Source: Nevskia sp. (lineage in GTDB: Bacteria; Pseudomonadota; Gammaproteobacteria; Nevskiales; Nevskiaceae). Taken from it: a stretch of DNA of 46,398 nucleotides. The position numbers and the translations under genes were made by a program. The stretch spans positions 1 to 46,398 of the forward strand of contig JALNYU010000028.1 in NCBI GenBank assembly GCA_023229645.1, written 5' to 3'. The first letter of the stretch is position 1. The number at the start of each line of letters is the position of its first letter. The notes under the pieces were generated by a model. It saw nothing but the letters and a program-made list of their open reading frames with translations, ran no database searches and was not told the origin of the DNA. Shown piece after piece: positions 1 to 7,264 of this stretch.

Positions 1-1
1 G

Positions 2-121
2 TACGGCGTCGGAGATTACGAGATGGCACCCGAATCAATCCAGGCCGGCCAGTACGGCCGCCCCGAATTCCGACTTGTTGTCGGCTCGCCGATCACGGCC
101 GCGACTAAGAAAGCGGCCTGA
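2..121 (+). CDS. ssDNA-binding protein (gV-like), C-terminal fragment of filamentous phage
   Basis: The window opens inside a reading frame that ends with TGA at 119-121 and gives 39 residues containing YEMAPESIQAGQYGRP. This resembles the C-terminal strand of inovirus ssDNA-binding proteins, where a 'Y.L.PESF..G.YGR' pattern is common. Such a protein coats the phage plus strand before export. The identification rests on this short tail and on position just upstream of coat protein genes, which is the standard inovirus order. The N-terminal part lies outside the window. Confidence 0.55.
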   Translation, partial: YGVGDYEMAPESIQAGQYGRPEFRLVVGSPITAATKKAA

Positions 122-191
122 CCCTCTGCCGCAGCTGGTAGGCATCCAGCGGACTGCGCTGTGACCTGTAACCCAGGTAGTCCAATGCCGC

Positions 192-217
192 GCGGGGCGG
201 CTTAGCCAGCACCCCGC
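192..217 (+). promoter_or_regulatory. Hairpin in gap before minor coat gene
   Basis: GCGGGG (192-197) pairs with CCCCGC (212-217), and the interior holds a short GGCT/AGCC hairpin. It lies in the 117-bp gap between the ssDNA-binding protein and the next gene. It lacks a U-run, so an mRNA processing or attenuation structure is more likely than a full terminator. The function is inferred from position only. Confidence 0.3.
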
Positions 218-238
218 ACCAATTTTGGAGACGACGAG

Positions 239-472
239 ATGGAAATGTACCCGACGGTTTTTCAGTGTTCAGGTTTTGCCGGTCAGCAGCAGCTTAGCGA
301 CGGCTCTTTCGTTCCGACCTGTTCAACTGAATTCGCCCTTGTGCCGGCTGATTCGTCGTCTCTAAACCTGTCTCCCGATGCTGTAGCCGGGTTGATGGCC
401 GCGATTTTAGCTTTGTTCGCGGTCGCCTATGTCGTCCGAGTCGCTACTCGGGCATTTCGTGGTGTTTCTTAA
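239..472 (+). CDS. Small inovirus minor coat-like membrane protein
   Basis: The gene encodes 77 residues. The N-terminal ~50 residues are polar, with two cysteines, followed by one membrane span (about residues 49-68, AGLMAAILALFAVAYVV) and a short basic tail ending RAFRGVS. The ATG follows a GGAG at about 227. It lies between the ssDNA-binding protein and the major coat gene, where filamentous phages keep their small minor coat (pVII/pIX-like) genes. Type is assigned from size, topology and position, because these proteins diverge too fast for a motif-based call. It has no cleavable signal peptide at the N terminus. Confidence 0.6.
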   Translation: MEMYPTVFQCSGFAGQQQLSDGSFVPTCSTEFALVPADSSSLNLSPDAVAGLMAAILALFAVAYVVRVATRAFRGVS

Positions 473-487
473 AAAAAGGAGTTTTCG

Positions 488-718
488 ATGATCAACCGTA
501 ATGTTTTCAAGCCCGTTTTCGCCGCGGTTCTCGCAATGTCTGCAACCGTTCCCGCCTTTGCGCAGGCCGGCATTCCAACCATTGATTCGGCGACCGCAGG
601 TACTTATTTGCTTGCCGCCGGTGGTGCCGCCATCGCTGCCGCCGGTCTCTCGCAGTGGGCACTTGGTGCGATCTCCGCCGTGGTCAGTTGGGCAAAACGC
701 ACCTTCATGAAGGGCTAG
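488..718 (+). CDS. Major coat protein (pVIII-like)
   Basis: The 76-residue precursor has a 26-residue signal peptide ending VPAFA, with likely cleavage before QAG. The mature protein is ~50 residues: a short polar N terminus, a central hydrophobic helix (AAGGAAIAAAGLSQWALGAI) and a basic C terminus (WAKRTFMKG). This is the classic pVIII plan, in which the lysine/arginine end contacts the packaged ssDNA. A strong AAAGGAG sits 6-7 nt before the ATG, as expected for the most highly expressed virion gene. A stem-loop terminator follows 14 nt after the stop. Confidence 0.85.
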   Translation: MINRNVFKPVFAAVLAMSATVPAFAQAGIPTIDSATAGTYLLAAGGAAIAAAGLSQWALGAISAVVSWAKRTFMKG

Positions 719-732
719 TCGTCGGCCTTGAC

Positions 733-761
733 GGGGTGGGGGAAACCTCACCCCTTTTTTT
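733..761 (+). terminator. Rho-independent terminator after major coat gene
   Basis: A 9-bp stem GGGGTGGGG (733-741) and CCTCACCCC (746-754), with one G-U pair, closes a GAAA tetraloop (742-745) and is followed by seven T (755-761). Filamentous phages place their central terminator immediately after gene VIII to keep coat protein mRNA abundant relative to the downstream minor proteins, and this matches that position. Confidence 0.93.
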
Positions 762-772
762 GAGATAAGACC

Positions 773-844
773 ATGCCTTTACTACTCGCCTGTATCGTTC
801 TCTTTGCAATGGTGGTCGCATGCTATATCGCATTCTCCGCGTAG
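773..844 (+). CDS. 23-residue hydrophobic peptide overlapping pIII start
   Basis: ATG at 773 opens MPLLLACIVLFAMVVACYIA and stops with TAG at 842-844, 24 nt inside the adsorption protein gene in another frame. The peptide is almost wholly one membrane span, with a length and composition close to the very small pVII/pIX coat proteins of inoviruses (about 30 residues). It sits directly after the coat terminator. The overlap would allow translational coupling with pIII. The ribosome site is weak (GAGAT upstream), so translation is not certain. Confidence 0.45.
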   Translation: MPLLLACIVLFAMVVACYIAFSA

Positions 845-2202
845 TTTTACTCTTCGCCGCGATGCCTGCTGTAGCTCAAACGTCCGCTGGTATATCGTGC
901 CCGGCAGGTCAGGCGGCACGAGTTACGGTGTCGGTCGTATCAAATGGTGGTCGATGTCCGGTTGGTACCGTCTTATATGCGCCGTATGTGTACGATTCTT
1001 GTTTGCGGCCGGCCGGTGATTATTTTGGTGCTGGTACAGGCTGTCAATTCACAGGTACGCGCTCTAGCGTGTCGTCTAGACAATCGCTTGCGGAAGGTTT
1101 AACGGGTGCTGGCTGCGGTGGTGTTAACTACGCCGTTATTGAACAATTTAGTGCCGAATCGTGTGCTGTACCTCCGGCGTGTTCGGATTTTTCAACTATT
1201 CAGGCAACTGGAGAACTTGCGGTGCAGGGCGGTTCTTCCGGCGGCGCGGTTTGCCAAAATGGCTGCGCGCTGGTGCAGACTGGCGGGAGTTGCGATTTAT
1301 CTACTACCGTGCAATGGAGCGATCCGAAAACGGGTAGGTCGTTTCGGTCCGAAGGCTGCCCTAATTCAAATTGGAGAAATTCGGGCGTTTGCCCTACGAC
1401 GAATAACGCCGCAGGTGGTAATCAGATATTTCAGTCAGAAAAGGGTGACACGGTTCAGTCCACCGGTGACGGGAACAAGTCATGCGGCCTATTCAACGGG
1501 GAGCCTATTTGCGTCGGTCCGCCGCCACCTCCCGGTACGTGTACTAGTACCCCAGGTGGCCAATCATTTTGTACAACACCCGTCGTTGCGCCACCAGCAC
1601 CAAAAAACCCCAATACCGGCGCGCCAGCACCACCTGACATGACGGCCAGAGTCACGCCGCCCGGCACTATCGTAAATATCTACGACCCTACGACGATTAA
1701 CAATCCTGGAGGCACAAGCGGTGGTACTACTACAGGTGGCACTACTGGCGGCACTACCGGTGGTAGCACTGGTGGCGGTACGACTGGTGGAACGACGGGT
1801 GAGGCTAGCGGCATTGGCGGAGGTACGGATTGCACTGTCGCGCCGTCGTGTACCGGCGATGCAATCCAATGCTATATCGCTAATCAAACTTGGCAACAGA
1901 CTTGTGCATTTCGAAAACCTGAAATTTCGGAAGTAGATTCTAATTTTCAAGAATCTATAGCTGATTTGAAAAAACCCGATGGTTCTATTCTTCCCACTGC
2001 TGAAATAGATTTGTCAGACGCGTTGAGTATCTCAGCATCGTCTGCCCCTTGTCTTGATGATATTCCCGTCGTTATTCCCCAGTTCGGTACGGTCGTTGTT
2101 CCGCTCTCAGACTCATGTCAGCTAATGACAGCGCTAGGCTATTTGTTCCTGATCAGCGCGTCGTTTTTCGCCCTTCGTAACGTTATAGGAGCTATTTCAT
2201 AA
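820..2202 (+). CDS. Adsorption protein (pIII-like minor coat protein)
   Basis: The 460-residue protein has a signal peptide (MLYRILRVVLLFAAMPAVAQ). Its N-terminal half is cysteine-rich and likely disulfide-bonded. A Gly/Thr/Ser linker at about residues 297-337 consists of repeated GGT units, followed by a C-terminal domain and a final membrane anchor (LGYLFLISASFFALRNVI). Signal peptide, N domains, glycine-rich linker and C-terminal anchor are the hallmark layout of inovirus pIII, which binds the host pilus and secondary receptor and terminates virion release. The stop TAA shares its last base with the start of the next gene (2202), with GGAG at about 2187 serving that gene. The receptor cannot be predicted from the sequence. 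Confidence 0.85.
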   Translation: MLYRILRVVLLFAAMPAVAQTSAGISCPAGQAARVTVSVVSNGGRCPVGTVLYAPYVYDSCLRPAGDYFGAGTGCQFTGTRSSVSSRQSLAEGLTGAGCGGVNYAVIEQFSAESCAVPPACSDFSTIQATGELAVQGGSSGGAVCQNGCALVQTGGSCDLSTTVQWSDPKTGRSFRSEGCPNSNWRNSGVCPTTNNAAGGNQIFQSEKGDTVQSTGDGNKSCGLFNGEPICVGPPPPPGTCTSTPGGQSFCTTPVVAPPAPKNPNTGAPAPPDMTARVTPPGTIVNIYDPTTINNPGGTSGGTTTGGTTGGTTGGSTGGGTTGGTTGEASGIGGGTDCTVAPSCTGDAIQCYIANQTWQQTCAFRKPEISEVDSNFQESIADLKKPDGSILPTAEIDLSDALSISASSAPCLDDIPVVIPQFGTVVVPLSDSCQLMTALGYLFLISASFFALRNVIGAIS

Positions 2203-2480
2203 TGGCCGCGCTCGCTAGTCTTCTCGCTTCGGCCATTGGTCGTATATTTCTGCAAATTTTGCTTGCTCTCGGCATTGGCTTTGCCACATATAAAGGGTCA
2301 GATCAGTTAATTAGCTACGCCGGTCAGCAGATTCAGTCCTATCTTGGCGCGCTGCCGCCTAACATGATCCAAGCTATTAATTTGCTACAGATTCCGACCG
2401 TCATATCGATCATCTTGGCAAGTTATGTCTCTCGCGTCGGAGTCTCCTCTGCATTCAAACGATTCACTGTCGCCAAATGA
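2202..2480 (+). CDS. pVI-like minor coat protein (DUF2523 family)
   Basis: The 92-residue protein has two or three hydrophobic segments (LASAIGRIFLQILLALGIGF and IPTVISIILASYVSRVG). Size, topology and position between pIII and Zot match DUF2523 proteins, the pVI equivalents that cap the virion with pIII. The start overlaps the pIII stop by one base, and its own stop overlaps the Zot start as ATGA, so the three genes are translationally coupled. Confidence 0.8.
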   Translation: MAALASLLASAIGRIFLQILLALGIGFATYKGSDQLISYAGQQIQSYLGALPPNMIQAINLLQIPTVISIILASYVSRVGVSSAFKRFTVAK

Positions 2481-3604
2481 TCACTCTATTAACGGGCAAT
2501 CCTGGCTCCGGTAAAACACTGTGGTGCCTGGGCGAGCTAGAACGCTTGATTAAGGTGCGCGCCGAAAACGAAAAGCCGTGTCAGGTGTATTACAACGGCA
2601 TTCCGCTATTGCCGGATTGTCCGTACTTTGGTGATTGGAAACCGTTATCTGACGAAGAGGCAAGGGACCCGCACGCATTGCCGGCCGGTACCGTTCTAGT
2701 CGTCGACGAAGCCTATCGGTTGTGGCCCTCGGACGCCTCGGCCAAAACGTCGAAAGTCCCCGGATATGTCGAGCTTTTCGCCACACACCGACACCGTGGT
2801 CACGACGTTTTTTTGATCATGCAAAAACGGTCACAGATTCACCCGTTCTTGCGTGATCTCGTTAATCGGCATGTGCATCTCGAAGCTCCGTTTGGCCTTA
2901 ATCGCGCTACCGTGTATAGTTGGGAACGACTCGCGGATCCCACTAAGAAAGGCGAGTTCGGCGAGGCAGTGCGCGCCGCGTTTCCGTACCCCGTTGAGCG
3001 TTACAAGTGGTACAAATCGGCTGATCTGCACGTTAAAGAGCGTCGCTTGCCGCTGGGCAAAGTCGCCGTTATCGGCGCCGCCTCGCTTTTTGCGATTGCC
3101 GCATTTTATGCCGGCTATCGCGTAGTCTCATCCTCGGGTCATGGTGCGGATTCAAAGTTACCGTCACCGGCACCATCGCCCGGAACTGCGGCTGCCGATT
3201 TGCACCCAGCACCGCGCATCCTCAACGCGGCCGACTGGACCGCGCAATACAAGGAACGTCTGCCCGGCGTCCCGCGTTCCGCACCGATCTACGACGCTGT
3301 CTTCAAAGCGCAATCGTATCCGCGCGTTGCCGGCTGCGCCTCAATCCGTATCGGTGATCGTCACGACTGCCGTTGCAACACGCAGCAAGGTTCAACGATC
3401 ACTACCATGACCGCCGAGCAATGTGAACAATGGATACACTACGGCGCCTTTGATCCTGGCTCGACGATGGACATTTACGCCGATCCTGACCGCTTTCGTG
3501 CAAATCGCCCGCTACCGTCCATCACTTCAGATTCCGGTCAATCCGCCGCCGGCTCATCAGGCCTAGCCGCCGCGCTCGACATTACGCCGTCAGCTTCTCG
3601 CTGA
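2477..3604 (+). CDS. Zot-domain assembly ATPase (pI-like)
   Basis: The 375-residue protein is the inner-membrane motor for virion assembly and extrusion. Walker A is GNPGSGKT at residues 7-14 and Walker B is VLVVDEA at about 73-79. The conserved region FATHRHRGHDVFLIMQ follows at ~101-116. A single membrane span lies at about 195-215 (VAVIGAASLFAIAAFYAGY), leaving a periplasmic C-terminal domain of ~155 residues with several cysteines. This cytoplasmic ATPase, single span and periplasmic tail layout is typical of pI/Zot. It overlaps the pVI-like gene by ATGA. Its last 23 bases overlap the end of the convergent gene on the other strand. Confidence 0.92.
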   Translation: MITLLTGNPGSGKTLWCLGELERLIKVRAENEKPCQVYYNGIPLLPDCPYFGDWKPLSDEEARDPHALPAGTVLVVDEAYRLWPSDASAKTSKVPGYVELFATHRHRGHDVFLIMQKRSQIHPFLRDLVNRHVHLEAPFGLNRATVYSWERLADPTKKGEFGEAVRAAFPYPVERYKWYKSADLHVKERRLPLGKVAVIGAASLFAIAAFYAGYRVVSSSGHGADSKLPSPAPSPGTAAADLHPAPRILNAADWTAQYKERLPGVPRSAPIYDAVFKAQSYPRVAGCASIRIGDRHDCRCNTQQGSTITTMTAEQCEQWIHYGAFDPGSTMDIYADPDRFRANRPLPSITSDSGQSAAGSSGLAAALDITPSASR

Positions 3605-3812
3605 TCATCTCGAGCTTGCGCAACTTCCGGACTTTCGCCTTAGCTGCCGAAATCACGATTTCGACCGGCTGAGCGCTCGCCCCGGACATATCCGCTAGGC
3701 GCTTCCGGATCAAGTGGTAGCACTCGACCACAACCGCGTCACTCGCTGGATTCGTTTCCGCTTCAATCGCGCGAAACGCATCCAACAGATTTTGCAAACG
3801 GTGGCTATTCAT
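3582..3812 (-). CDS. Small convergent phage protein of unknown function
   Basis: Translation from the ATG at 3812, preceded by GGAGAAACAAGCC, gives 76 residues starting MNSHRLQNLLDAFRAIEAET. The protein is mainly helical and basic at the C terminus (AAKAKVRKLRKLEM). A longer open frame to 3908 exists but lacks a ribosome site and crosses a strong palindrome. I do not recognise a family. It is convergent with zot and overlaps its 3' end by 23 bp, so transcription of one could interfere with the other. A small DNA- or RNA-binding regulator is possible from its basic charge, but that is only a guess. Confidence 0.5.
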   Translation of the reverse strand: MNSHRLQNLLDAFRAIEAETNPASDAVVVECYHLIRKRLADMSGASAQPVEIVISAAKAKVRKLRKLEMISEKLTA

Positions 3813-3840
3813 GGCTTGTTTCTCCGTAGAAATTGGACCG

Positions 3841-3873
3841 ACAAAGGCGGTCACCCTGGGTGACCACCTTTGT
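3841..3873. repeat. Near-perfect 16-bp inverted repeat in phage intergenic region
   Basis: ACAAAGGCGGTCACCC (3841-3856), one base, then GGGTGACCACCTTTGT (3858-3873). The arms match at 15 of 16 positions. It lies just upstream of the leftward small gene and inside the only larger non-coding gap of the phage segment (3813-4104), which also carries CGTCGGCCGACG near 3925. Inoviruses keep origin and packaging hairpins in such a gap. An operator for the adjacent leftward gene is the alternative. Confidence 0.5.
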
Positions 3874-4104
3874 TGGGCACCAACAGCTACGAAGAGAGGA
3901 CGGCTCAAGTGCGGCGTGTACCGGCTCGTCGGCCGACGTCTTTATGTCGGGCGTCGAACGGAACGCAAGCCGGCGCAGCGAACACTTGAACCGCCCGCAA
4001 CGCAGTGGCCCACCGGCTAGATCAATGTTCGGGACCCAGGCTTTTGCGACTGCGTAATCGCCAAGGTTTTGTTATCGTCGTCTACCATCTAGCACGGAGG
4101 CTTT

Positions 4105-4416
4105 ATGTTTTTTCGTTCGGTTTACGGAGCGCTTTTTTTATTTTCGGCTACGTCTTTCGCTGATTCGATATCAACGACGTGGGTTTGTTCGGATTCAAAG
4201 GGCCATAAGACGATTCAGGATCATCCGTGCGACCCCGCAGCATCTGTTAAGGAGGTTCCAACGGTTACGCATGACCAGACGTTGCATGAGTGGCTTGATC
4301 GTCAAGCCAGTAAGCAGCATTACAGTAGCGATGAATTACGTTGTCGTTTCCTACGCCAAAGCTCATCCGTGGTTGATCGGCGCGAGGCGCTCGAACATTG
4401 CAAGGGTATTTACTGA
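4105..4416 (+). CDS. Secreted small protein, DUF4124-like
   Basis: The 103-residue protein has a signal peptide (MFFRSVYGALFLFSATSFA) and a mature part beginning with TTWVCSDSKGHKTIQDHPCD. The 'W.C.D..G....D.PC' pattern is like the DUF4124 strand pair seen in many small proteobacterial envelope proteins. Its role is unknown. GGAGG at 4095-4099 precedes the ATG. It ends convergent with, and overlapping by 7 bp, the HTH gene on the other strand. As accessory cargo near the right phage border it may be a host-modifying gene, although nothing in the sequence proves this. Confidence 0.6.
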   Translation: MFFRSVYGALFLFSATSFADSISTTWVCSDSKGHKTIQDHPCDPAASVKEVPTVTHDQTLHEWLDRQASKQHYSSDELRCRFLRQSSSVVDRREALEHCKGIY

Positions 4417-4691
4417 GACGTTTCGCAGGTGCCGTTCAAACCTAATTTTTGTTTTACCTTTCGGATTGCTTCGTTTTTATCTATACGCCAGCCCGCAACA
4501 GGTAGAGCGGTGCCCCGGAAAATCTGCGTGGACATCAAGGCTACCCATTGCGGCACATTGCGCGTAGACCGCCATCTTTGGATTGTTCGGACGCTTACAC
4601 CCGTTGTTATTGCGAGAATTTCGATATCGTGGTTATGCCAGCGTTCCCAGTTAGACCAAGCATTCCAGCGATCTATTTTCGCAATCTTCAA
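4410..4691 (-). CDS. Phage HTH regulator (DUF3653-like)
   Basis: The 93-residue protein probably starts at a TTG at 4691 with AAGGAAATTAAA upstream. It contains a helix-turn-helix-like stretch (LAITTGVSVRTIQRWRSTRN) and then a GWRIDKN segment, resembling small regulators (DUF3653 type) of dif-integrating Xanthomonas phages. It reads leftward from the phage end near the dif-like site, opposite to the structural genes, which is where inovirus repressors or immunity regulators often sit. A repressor or excision control role is inferred from context. Confidence 0.55.
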   Translation of the reverse strand: MKIAKIDRWNAWSNWERWHNHDIEILAITTGVSVRTIQRWRSTRNVPQWVALMSTQIFRGTALPVAGWRIDKNEAIRKVKQKLGLNGTCETSQ

Positions 4692-4799
4692 TTTAATTTC
4701 CTTTTAAGTTAGTAGCTTGATCCTACGGTTATCGTCATTATTCGATAAATATTTAAATTTAATTGCCGTCTGTCGTCACTGGTGTTTCGTTGGTATCAA

Positions 4800-4827
4800 T
4801 AAGTGCACAATGTTTATTATGTTAAAT
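4800..4827 (+). other. dif-like XerCD recombination site (prophage right attachment site)
   Basis: The 28-bp site has left arm TAAGTGCACAA (4800-4810), central TGTTTA (4811-4816) and right arm TTATGTTAAAT (4817-4827). The right arm is identical to the XerD arm of canonical dif, and the centre differs by one base from TGTATA. The left arm matches the canonical XerC arm at only about 6 of 11 positions. Phage genes lie to the left and host metabolism to the right. A hybrid site with a phage-type XerC arm and a chromosomal XerD arm is what integration of a dif-targeting phage leaves at this end. It implies that the window is at the replication terminus. Confidence 0.83.
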
Positions 4828-4911
4828 ATTAGATATACAGTGGCCGCGCGCGCAAACGTATTTACAGCCTGTTTCGCGAACGACCCGTTTTCTAGATGTG
4901 CCTAATGCCGA

Positions 4912-4941
4912 TGTCCGACGTACATTTCTGTACGCCGGACA
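4912..4941. terminator. Hairpin downstream of cstA, possible terminator or operator
   Basis: TGTCCGACGTACA (4912-4924), TTTC loop, TGTACGCCGGACA (4929-4941): 13-bp arms with one mismatch, about 47 bp beyond the leftward cstA stop. No clear T-run follows in either direction, so a Rho-independent terminator is not fully supported. The symmetry could also be a protein-binding site near the dif-proximal boundary. Confidence 0.4.
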
Positions 4942-4987
4942 TGGCCAGCATTATTTGTCGACGTTGTGCTGTCGTTTGCTGTGTGCT

Positions 4988-7081
4988 TTATCCAGCTACA
5001 GCGTCGGCGACTTCCTGTGTCGTCGGCTGGTCGTCGGCCAGTGCGCGCCGCGCAGACACGATGGCGTAGATAAGGATTGAGAGCACAACGCCGATGAACA
5101 AGGCGCACAACGCCGCGTCGATGCGGTCATTGAGAATCACGCGTTGCATCTCGCCAACTGTTTTGGCCGGTGCTAGGACTTCGCCACGCGCCATCGCAGT
5201 TGAGAATTTTTCGGCATGCGCGAGGAAGCCAATCTTGGAATTGGCATCGAACATCTTCTGCCAGCCGGCAGTCAGCGTGCAGATCAAAAGCCAGCCGGTC
5301 GGCACCATTGTTACCCAGGCGTAGCGCTGTTGCTTCATCTTGAAGAGAATGACGGTCGACAGCATCAACGCGATTGCAGCTAACATCTGATTTGAAATGC
5401 CGAATAGCGGCCACAGGGTGTTGATGCCGCCTAATGGATCGGTAACACCTTGATATAGAAAGAACCCCCACCCGCCTACCGCAAGCGCCGTGGCCGCAAG
5501 ATTAGGTGCGATACGGCGTGTGTCTTTCATCACCGGGATAGCGGTGCCGAGGAGATCCTGAATCATAAACCGGGCGACACGAGTGCCAGCGTCGACAGTG
5601 GTCAGGATGAACAGTGCTTCGAACAAAATCGCGAAGTGATACCAGAAAGGCATCATCGCCTGCCCGCCGATGACGTGCGACAGGATGTGTGCCATGCCGA
5701 CTGCAAGCGTTGGCGCGCCGCCACTGCGCGACAGGATGGTTGACTCTCCGACGTCGCGAGCAACTTGGTCGAGCAGATCTGGCGTTATGACGAAGCCCCA
5801 GTTACTGATTACTTGCGCCGCTTCGATGCTCGTCTTTCCGATCAATGCTGCCGGTGCGTTCATCGCGAAGTAGACGGATGGCTCGAGCACGCACGCAGCG
5901 ATTAACGCCATGATTGCGACGAAGCTTTCAGTCAGCATTGCGCCGTAGCCGATGAAGCGCAAATCGCGTTCGTTCTCGACCATCTTAGGCGTCGTGCCAC
6001 TGGCGATCAGCGCATGGAAACCTGAAACCGCGCCGCAAGCAATGGTGATGAACAGGAATGGAAAAAGCTTGCCTGAGAAAGCCGGCCCGGTGCCGTCGAT
6101 GAAACGCGTGAGCGCTGGCATCTGCAGATCCGGCCGGACGATCAGAATCCCCAGTGCTAAACCGGCGATGACGCCGATCTTTAGAAACGTCGATAAATAG
6201 TCACGCGGCGCAAGGAGCAACCAGACGGGAATAACCGAGGCAACGAAGCCGTACGCCATTAAGCCCAGCGCCAACGCCGGTCCTGAATAGGTAAACAGGG
6301 GCGCGAGCGCTGGCGAATGGGCAATGGGTTCGCCACCGAAAACCGCTAGCATCAATAGAACGAAGCCGATTGCCGACATCTCACCGATCTTTCCGGGTCT
6401 GATGAATCGGCCGTAGACCCCCATTAGCAGGGCGATAGGAATCGTCGCGACAACGGTGAAGGTGCCCCACGGGCTGCCCGCTAACGCCTTGACCACCACG
6501 AGCGCTAACACAGCTAAAAGGATAATCATGATCATCAGCACCCCGATCAGGGCGATCGTGCCAGGCACCGCGCCCAACTCGGAACGGACCATATCGCCTA
6601 GCGAACGGGCATCGCGGCGGGTCGACAAAAACAGGATCAGGAAATCTTGAACTGCGCCCGCGAACACGACGCCGACCAGCAGCCAGAGTGTGCCTGGCAG
6701 GTAGCCCATCTGTGCGGCGAGTATTGGTCCAACGAGTGGTCCCGCGCCGGCAATGGCCGCGAAATGATGTCCGAACAGGACGGTTCTGTTCGTCGGTACG
6801 TAATCCAGACCGTCGTGATGCCGTACGGCGGGCGTCCGCCGCGCCGGGTCAATTCGCAGCACGCGACTGGCGATGAAAAGGCCGTAGAAACGATAGGCGA
6901 TGGTGTAGACGCACAAGGCTGCGACCACGATCCACAAGGCGTTGATCGGCTCCCCACGTTTAAGCGCGATCCAGCCGAGTGCGATAGTACCGACAACAGC
7001 GGTTAAGGCCCAGCCGAGCCATTTCATCGGCGTAGCCGGCCTAATACGCACTGCTGCCGGCCATGGTTGTGCTAGTCGCAT
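4988..7081 (-). CDS. cstA: CstA carbon starvation / peptide or pyruvate carrier
   Basis: The protein has 697 residues from the ATG at 7081, preceded by AAGGGGAGA; an in-frame ATG at 7108 lacks such a site. It has many membrane spans and the CstA signatures YRFYGLFIASRVLRID near the N terminus, DGLDYVPTNRTVLFGHHFAA and GPLVGPILAAQMGYLPG. CstA family members import peptides or pyruvate during carbon starvation, and length (~700) and motif order are normal. The gene is divergent from the sensor kinase gene across ~180 bp, which suggests that the neighbouring CrbS/CrbR-like pair controls it. No small YbdD-type partner follows it. Confidence 0.93.
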   Translation of the reverse strand: MRLAQPWPAAVRIRPATPMKWLGWALTAVVGTIALGWIALKRGEPINALWIVVAALCVYTIAYRFYGLFIASRVLRIDPARRTPAVRHHDGLDYVPTNRTVLFGHHFAAIAGAGPLVGPILAAQMGYLPGTLWLLVGVVFAGAVQDFLILFLSTRRDARSLGDMVRSELGAVPGTIALIGVLMIMIILLAVLALVVVKALAGSPWGTFTVVATIPIALLMGVYGRFIRPGKIGEMSAIGFVLLMLAVFGGEPIAHSPALAPLFTYSGPALALGLMAYGFVASVIPVWLLLAPRDYLSTFLKIGVIAGLALGILIVRPDLQMPALTRFIDGTGPAFSGKLFPFLFITIACGAVSGFHALIASGTTPKMVENERDLRFIGYGAMLTESFVAIMALIAACVLEPSVYFAMNAPAALIGKTSIEAAQVISNWGFVITPDLLDQVARDVGESTILSRSGGAPTLAVGMAHILSHVIGGQAMMPFWYHFAILFEALFILTTVDAGTRVARFMIQDLLGTAIPVMKDTRRIAPNLAATALAVGGWGFFLYQGVTDPLGGINTLWPLFGISNQMLAAIALMLSTVILFKMKQQRYAWVTMVPTGWLLICTLTAGWQKMFDANSKIGFLAHAEKFSTAMARGEVLAPAKTVGEMQRVILNDRIDAALCALFIGVVLSILIYAIVSARRALADDQPTTQEVADAVAG

Positions 7082-7264
7082 CGCTGCTTCTCCCCTTATT
7101 TTCGTCATGTTGGTGCGCTGGACGTTATCGCTCCAAATAATCCAACGGAACCCCTACATTCGTCTGGGCTGACAGGTTGGGCCGTGGTGGGCATACTGAA
7201 ATTCACGGTGATATGCGGGGCCACTAAGTCTGGTCCGGCAACGCTGCGGGGAGGAGAGCATTCG

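Noticed and set aside
1709..1830. GGT/ACT-rich tandem repeat that looks like a microsatellite or array
   Set aside because: It encodes the Gly/Thr linker of the pIII-like protein, so the repetition is explained by coding for a flexible linker. It is not CRISPR.
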